Assembly: GCF_000497575.1 (NCBI RefSeq)
Contig: NZ_APJI01000009.1
Span: 1 to 58,677, forward strand
Direction of reading: 5' to 3'
Length of the DNA: 58,677 nt
From: Afipia sp. OHSU_II-C1
GTDB taxonomy: Bacteria; Pseudomonadota; Alphaproteobacteria; Rhizobiales; Xanthobacteraceae
Shown: positions 54,776 to 58,677 of the stretch, piece by piece
Layout: each line of letters starts with the position of its first letter
Numbering within the stretch: the stretch's first letter is position 1
The notes under the pieces: model-generated
Told to the model about the DNA's origin: nothing
What the model saw: the letters and a program-made list of their open reading frames with translations, nothing else
Databases searched by the model: none
Made by a program: the position numbers and the translations under genes

Positions 54776-55239
54776 TTCCTGTCGCCCGGCAGTACGGGCA
54801 GGGGGGCGACCTCGATGCCTTCGTCGATCAGCGCGCGCGCCTCTTCGGTGGTTGCCTCGCCATAGATCGCGCGATGCTCGGTGTCGCCGTAATGCATCTT
54901 GCGGGCTTCTTCGGGGAACTTGTTGCCGACATTGTCCGCATTCTTGAGAACGTTGTCGCGCAATTCCTTCAGCTTCGAAAGAAGCTCGCGTTCCTGCGGC
55001 GCCATCACCAGCGGCGTTGACGGTGTCTCTTCGGCAGGCGCTGCTGCAAGCTCAGGCGCCGATTTGGATTTTCCCTTGCGCGTGATGCGCGGAGCCATGA
55101 TGGCCTTTTCCACCTTGGTGGACTCGCACGTCGGGCAGGCGATGAGCCCACGCTTGTGCTGACTGTCGTAAGCAGCGGAACTCTGAAACCAGCTCTCGAA
55201 GGTGTGGCCGCGCTCACAGCGCAGCGCGTAGCGGATCAT
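54772..55239 (-). CDS. DUF1178 family protein (FmdB-like zinc ribbon)
   Basis: The start MIRYALRCERGHTFESWFQSS and CPTCESTKVEKAIMAP provide a probable zinc ribbon (C-x-x-x-H and CPTC). A basic linker and a helical C-terminus follow (LLSKLKELRDNVLKNADNVG, FPEEARKMHYGD). Function unknown. Its ATG overlaps the nitrilase stop by four bases, so the two are coupled. Its stop overlaps the TetR-like gene's stop in TTAA. Confidence 0.87.
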   Translation of the reverse strand: MIRYALRCERGHTFESWFQSSAAYDSQHKRGLIACPTCESTKVEKAIMAPRITRKGKSKSAPELAAAPAEETPSTPLVMAPQERELLSKLKELRDNVLKNADNVGNKFPEEARKMHYGDTEHRAIYGEATTEEARALIDEGIEVAPLPVLPGDRN

Positions 55240-56126
55240 GCCGATCCTCGTACGAGATGCAGGTGCTCCGGTCCGGCCTTCGGATCGGCAATTCCGAAGC
55301 GGCGGCCGTGCTGCAGAGAGGGAATGCTCTTGCGAACCGCAATCACCTTCGCCGGATCGATCTTCGCCAGCACCACACCAGGCTCGACGCCGCCTTCGGC
55401 GAGGATTTCGCCCCACGGATCGACGATCAGCGAGTGGCCGTAAGTCTCGCGGCCGCTTTCATGCTTGCCGGCCTGCGCGGCCGCGAAAATGAAGCAGCCG
55501 TTCTCGATGGCGCGGGCGCGCAGCAGGGTGCTCCAGTGTGCCTCGCCGGTCCTGACCGTGAAAGCGGACGGAACGGTGATGAAGGAGGCGCCAGCCTCGG
55601 CGAGCGCACGGTAGAGCGCGGGAAAGCGAACATCGTAACAGATCGTCAGCCCGATCCGGCCCCACGGCAGATCGGAGATGACGGCGGTTTCGCCCGGCTG
55701 ATAGTTGGCGGACTCGCGGTAGCTCTCGCCGCCGTCGAGTTCGATATCGAACATGTGGATCTTGTCGTAGCTGGCAAGGATGTTGCCATCCGGCGCGATC
55801 AGGAACGAACGATTTGCCGCGCGCTCGGGATTGGCGCGAACCGCGAGTGACCCGATATGCAGGTAAATCTTCAACTCGCGCGCCAGTTCGCGGTACGCCT
55901 TGAGCGAACGGTCGTCTTCCTCGGTCGCGAGCAGTTCGAACAGCGCCTTGCGGTTCTGCTGGATGATGTTGGTGACCTCAGGCGTCTGGACGTAGTCCGC
56001 GCCCTTGGCCTTGGCTTCGCGGATCAGCGCAATTCCCTGTTCAAGACTGGTCTCCGGCCGCATCGCGGTGCGCATCTGCACCATGGCTGCGGTGAACGGA
56101 GCGCCGCTTTCGATGCTGGCTGTCAT
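55236..56126 (-). CDS. Carbon-nitrogen hydrolase (nitrilase family, Nit1/Nit2 type)
   Basis: The 296-residue product carries the nitrilase triad: Glu in VQTPEVTNI, Lys in SYDKIHMFDIELD and Cys in IGLTICYDVRFPALYRAL. Human Nit1-type relatives hydrolyse deaminated glutathione and related omega-amides; that substrate is plausible given the adjacent glutaredoxin gene but not proven. It overlaps the glutaredoxin gene upstream and the DUF1178 gene downstream by four bases each. Confidence 0.88.
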   Translation of the reverse strand: MTASIESGAPFTAAMVQMRTAMRPETSLEQGIALIREAKAKGADYVQTPEVTNIIQQNRKALFELLATEEDDRSLKAYRELARELKIYLHIGSLAVRANPERAANRSFLIAPDGNILASYDKIHMFDIELDGGESYRESANYQPGETAVISDLPWGRIGLTICYDVRFPALYRALAEAGASFITVPSAFTVRTGEAHWSTLLRARAIENGCFIFAAAQAGKHESGRETYGHSLIVDPWGEILAEGGVEPGVVLAKIDPAKVIAVRKSIPSLQHGRRFGIADPKAGPEHLHLVRGSA

Positions 56127-56398
56127 GAAGATACCTTCTGGCCGGCGAGCAGACCATCGAGCCTGCCTTCGCGGTCGAGCGCATAGAGTTCGTCGCAGCC
56201 GCCGACATGCTGCTTGTCGATGAAGATTTGCGGAAACGTCGCGCCGCCGCTGGAGCGTTCGACCATCTCGGCGCGCCAGCTCGGATCAACCGCGACATCG
56301 AATTCGGTGAAGGCCGCGCTCTTGCGAGAGAGCAGCGACTTCGCAGCGCTGCAATAGCCGCATCCGGGGCGTGTGTAGATCTCGACGAGAGCGGGCAT
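56123..56398 (-). CDS. grxC: Glutaredoxin 3 (dithiol)
   Basis: The 91-residue product has the active site CGYC (residues 13-16), the cis-proline in TFPQIFID and the glutathione-binding GGCDEL. It reduces disulfides and glutathione mixed disulfides in the cytoplasm. ATG 56398 (MPALVEIYTRPG) is the family start; ten earlier in-frame residues are not. It heads the coupled trio with nitrilase and DUF1178. Confidence 0.93.
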   Translation of the reverse strand: MPALVEIYTRPGCGYCSAAKSLLSRKSAAFTEFDVAVDPSWRAEMVERSSGGATFPQIFIDKQHVGGCDELYALDREGRLDGLLAGQKVSS

Positions 56399-56457
56399 GG
56401 CTTGCCTTTGTGAAGAGGGAAGACCCAATTAACAGGGGTTTGAAATTATATGGGCGC

Positions 56458-57258
56458 TCAAACCGTGTCCACAACCCGGGCGAACACCAGCACATCCACC
56501 GACGCAGCCCTGGCCCGCAGCAGCGCACGTGCGCAGGCGTCAACGGTCGCGCCGGAGGTCAAAACATCGTCAATCAGCACAATCCGGCGGCCCTGCACGG
56601 AAGATTTGTCCTCCGGGGGCACCTTGAACGCGCCCTGCACGTTGAGCGCGCGGTCCGCCTTGGAAAGACCAACCTGCTGAAGGGTTGGGCGGACACGCCG
56701 CAGGGCGTTTCCCACCACGGGGAGATGCGCCGATTTACCGATCACCGCAGCCAGCGTGCCGGACTGGTTGTAGCGGCGGCTCCATCCGCGCCGCCAATGC
56801 AGCGGCACCGGAACGAGGGCGTCGGCATCGCCGAGAAGTTCCTGCCCGGCGCGCGCCATCCAGCGGCCCATGACCGGCGCGAGGTCGGTGCGGTCCTGAT
56901 ACTTCAGGGCATGGACCATGGTCCGCGCCACCTCGTCGTAGCGGACCGCGGCGCGCGCGCGCTGATAGGCCGGCGGATTGGCGATCGCCTGCATCGACAG
57001 CAAACCGGGTCCCGGATCGTAGACAAAGGGAATGCCGAGCCGCGCGCAGAACGGCGGCGCGATGAACGACAGTCTGGCCCAGCAAGCGGCGCAAACGCCG
57101 TCGCCGGCAACCGGTTCGCGGCACGACACACAGAGCGTCGGCAGGGCGATGTCGAGGGCTGCGCGCGGAAGTGAGGCGAGGGCGGTTCGAAGCATGCCAA
57201 GCAGCGGCTGACGCAGCCGGCCTGAAGGATGTGACGATGCCTGATCGCGCCCCGACAT
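56458..57258 (-). CDS. ComF family phosphoribosyltransferase-like protein
   Basis: An N-terminal zinc finger is formed by LCVSCREPV and VCAACW. The C-terminal phosphoribosyltransferase domain has the PRPP loop RRIVLIDDVLTSGATVDAC. ComF proteins serve DNA uptake in competent bacteria; in other species the role is less clear. It lies 59 bases upstream of the glutaredoxin gene on the same strand. Confidence 0.9.
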   Translation of the reverse strand: MSGRDQASSHPSGRLRQPLLGMLRTALASLPRAALDIALPTLCVSCREPVAGDGVCAACWARLSFIAPPFCARLGIPFVYDPGPGLLSMQAIANPPAYQRARAAVRYDEVARTMVHALKYQDRTDLAPVMGRWMARAGQELLGDADALVPVPLHWRRGWSRRYNQSGTLAAVIGKSAHLPVVGNALRRVRPTLQQVGLSKADRALNVQGAFKVPPEDKSSVQGRRIVLIDDVLTSGATVDACARALLRARAASVDVLVFARVVDTV

Positions 57259-57394
57259 GATCTTCCCCGCCGCCAGAGGCTAGTTCCTGTCCTTGCCGGA
57301 AACAAGCGCGGCCAGTGGTCCGATTCCAATACGCGCTTGCCGTATCGGCACGCAGGGAATTGCCAGACCAGTCTCTAAGGGCGTACCTACGGCT

Positions 57395-58255
57395 ATGACC
57401 TCGTCCGCAGCCGATATGCCGCCACGCCTGTTCGATCGTGCCCTGTTGCGCGACCGGCAGACCCGCGCGGTGAAGCAGGGGCCGGCGACCTTTCTGCTTG
57501 ATCGCGTATCTGAAGATCTGGTCGAGCGGCTGCATGCGGTGCTGAGAGAATTTTCAGAAAGTGTCGATCTTGGCACACCGGGCGATCGGCTAGGTGTTGC
57601 GCTGGCCGTGACCGGTCAGCGCACGGTGCCGGTGGTCTTGCCGGCCTCCGATGCCGAGCCGCTGGCGCTTGCGCCAGGCTCCGCCGATCTCGTGGTCTCC
57701 GCGCTGGCACTGCAATTCGTCAACGACTTGCCGGGTGTGCTGGCGCAGATCCGCCGAGCACTGAAGCCGGACGGCCTTTTTCTTGCTGCCATGATTGGCG
57801 GTGAGACGCTGACCGAGTTGCGGCAATCCTTTGCGGCTGCGGAAGCTGAAGTTGAGGGCGGCGTGTCGCCGCGCGTCGCGCCGTTTGCCGATCTTCGCGA
57901 TCTCGGCGCGCTGTTGCAACGCGCGGGTTTCGCATTGCCGGTGACGGACGTGGACCGCATTGTTGTGCGCTACGATAATGCATTCGCGCTGATGCAGGAT
58001 TTGCGGCGCATGGGCGCGACCAACATTCTGAACGAGCGCCGCCGCACGCCGTCGCGCCGCGCGACGTTTCTGAAGATGGCGCAGATTTATGCGGAGCGCT
58101 TTGCCGATCCGGACGGGCGCATCCGCGCCACCTTCGATGTGGTCTGGCTGTCCGGCTGGGCGCCGCATGAGAGCCAGCAGAAACCGCTCAAGCCCGGTTC
58201 TGCCAAGATGTCGCTGGCGGACGCGGTCAACAAGGCGCGCAAGGATACGACGTGA
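57395..58255 (+). CDS. BioC/NDUFAF5-like methyltransferase-fold protein
   Basis: The start PPRLFDRALLRDRQTRAVKQ and later LSALALQFVNDLPGVLAQIRRALKPDGLFLAAMIGGETL match the family that includes BioC and the mitochondrial complex I assembly factor NDUFAF5. The usual glycine-rich SAM motif is replaced here (VDLGTPGDRLGVALAV), so classical methyl transfer is uncertain; NDUFAF5 itself is a hydroxylase. A complex I role is inferred from kinship with mitochondria. It is divergent from comF. Confidence 0.82.
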   Translation: MTSSAADMPPRLFDRALLRDRQTRAVKQGPATFLLDRVSEDLVERLHAVLREFSESVDLGTPGDRLGVALAVTGQRTVPVVLPASDAEPLALAPGSADLVVSALALQFVNDLPGVLAQIRRALKPDGLFLAAMIGGETLTELRQSFAAAEAEVEGGVSPRVAPFADLRDLGALLQRAGFALPVTDVDRIVVRYDNAFALMQDLRRMGATNILNERRRTPSRRATFLKMAQIYAERFADPDGRIRATFDVVWLSGWAPHESQQKPLKPGSAKMSLADAVNKARKDTT

Positions 58256-58266
58256 TTTTTCTCGAT

Positions 58267-58292
58267 GTTGTCCCCGCGTAGGCGGGGACAAC
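58267..58292. terminator. GC-rich stem-loop after the NDUFAF5-like gene
   Basis: GTTGTCCCCGC (58267-58277) pairs perfectly with GCGGGGACAAC (58282-58292) around GTAG. It is 11 bases after the stop. It lacks a T tract and resembles palindromes dispersed in this bacterial group, so it may be both terminator and repeat. Confidence 0.55.
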
Positions 58293-58327
58293 GATTGAGT
58301 GTATGGCAAGAGTTTCCCACTCGTAGT

Positions 58328-58420
58328 TCGTCATGGCCGGGCTTGACCCGGCCATCCACGTCTACTCTTCGATATTGCAAGCAAGGCGTGGATCACCGGG
58401 TCAAGCCCGGTGATGACGAC
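58328..58420. repeat. Paired inverted REP-like palindromes
   Basis: Two units of about 34 bases face each other. Each has an inner palindrome CCGGGCTTGACCCGG (reverse complement in the second), with a near-identical flank GTCAT...ATCCACG. The pair forms a BIME-like cruciform with a spacer of roughly 22 bases (58362-58383). Such units are dispersed in intergenic DNA of rhizobial relatives. Confidence 0.8.
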
Positions 58421-58479
58421 TGAGAGCGTTGCAACGGCGTGCGTCATCTTAACTTCCCGATTCAATTTTCAAACAGCAT

Positions 58480-58677
58480 GCGCGTGTGGGGCTTGCCCCA
58501 TTCGCGCCAACGAAAGGCGTGCGCATTCGTTCTCGCGCATCGCGCGAGGTAAACTTGTAGTTCCGCCCCAAACTTTGAGGGGCATGGAGCGCCGCGAGGC
58601 GCACCTGGTGTTCGTTTCGCTTCCGGCATCGCTTGCGAGGCGATGGGATTCCGGAAGCGCATCGCCTTGCGGCGCTC
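58480..58677. repeat. Probable dispersed intergenic repeat at the window end
   Basis: This stretch has CTTCCGG...CCGGAAG with inner CATCGC...GCGATG (58624-58661), and GGCGCTC near the right edge recurs as its inverted form GAGCGCC near 58588. A minus-strand frame of 66 codons crosses it but looks like a by-product. I see no gene from 58256 to the window end. Confidence 0.45.

Noticed and set aside
58267..58420. Possible CRISPR repeats in the end-of-window palindromes
   Set aside because: Only two units exist, in inverted rather than direct orientation, with no regular spacers or cas genes.
58462..58662. 66-codon minus-strand frame at the right edge
   Set aside because: It lies in palindromic repeat-like DNA, lacks a ribosome site and looks like a by-product of the repeat.

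Overview
The window reads as chromosomal DNA of an alphaproteobacterium in the Bradyrhizobium/Rhodopseudomonas/Afipia/Nitrobacter group. The grounds are a G+C-rich sequence with strong G/C bias at third codon positions, a RegB/RegA redox pair, a poly-3-hydroxybutyrate (PHB) gene set with PhaR, the order lysC-ptsP-prfA-prmC, a DUF4167 protein, MmcB, and REP-like intergenic palindromes. The genus call is inference from gene content. I see no tRNA, rRNA, CRISPR array, complete insertion sequence or prophage. Nearly all of it is housekeeping or core metabolism.

Left part (0-24 kb): a secreted VWA protein, MmcB, an orphan heme oxygenase, regA and regB, an ABC-2 exporter pair, two unusual bulged palindromes in front of the PHB depolymerase gene phaZ, a zinc metalloprotease, PBP1A, a TetR gene with a palindromic operator facing a DUF1330 gene, DUF1304, a DNA alkyltransferase, glnD, a three-gene sulfonate-type ABC importer followed by an OsmC protein, and mutS.

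Middle (23-44 kb): a thiolase, patatin, a Zur-like regulator, a DMT permease, ispG, an operon ispA-DUF1345-Na+/H+ antiporter, DUF1330, mtgA, rpmF, two unknown genes, a PAS-GGDEF-EAL protein with a broken GGDEF motif, phaR divergent from phaA and phaB, a second DMT permease, gloB-cupin, a methyltransferase and DUF4167.

Right part (44-58.7 kb): prmC, prfA, ptsP and lysC on the minus strand, a PH-domain membrane protein, ubiG, two tail-to-tail DMT genes, a compositionally different islet (about 52.6-54.8 kb) with an AraC regulator and a TetR-like protein lacking a clear DNA-binding domain, then the overlapping cluster grx-nitrilase-DUF1178, comF, a BioC/NDUFAF5-like methyltransferase, and a run of intergenic palindromic repeats at the end.

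Functional links: PhaA and PhaB make 3-hydroxybutyryl-CoA, PhaR regulates storage and PhaZ mobilises the polymer. GlnD and PtsP are the nitrogen-sensing components. IspG and IspA belong to isoprenoid synthesis. PBP1A and MtgA build peptidoglycan. PrfA and PrmC act in translation termination. I found no convincing new multi-gene system. The best leads are the paired bulged palindromes before phaZ, the AraC/TetR-like islet, and the TetR/DUF1330 operator.
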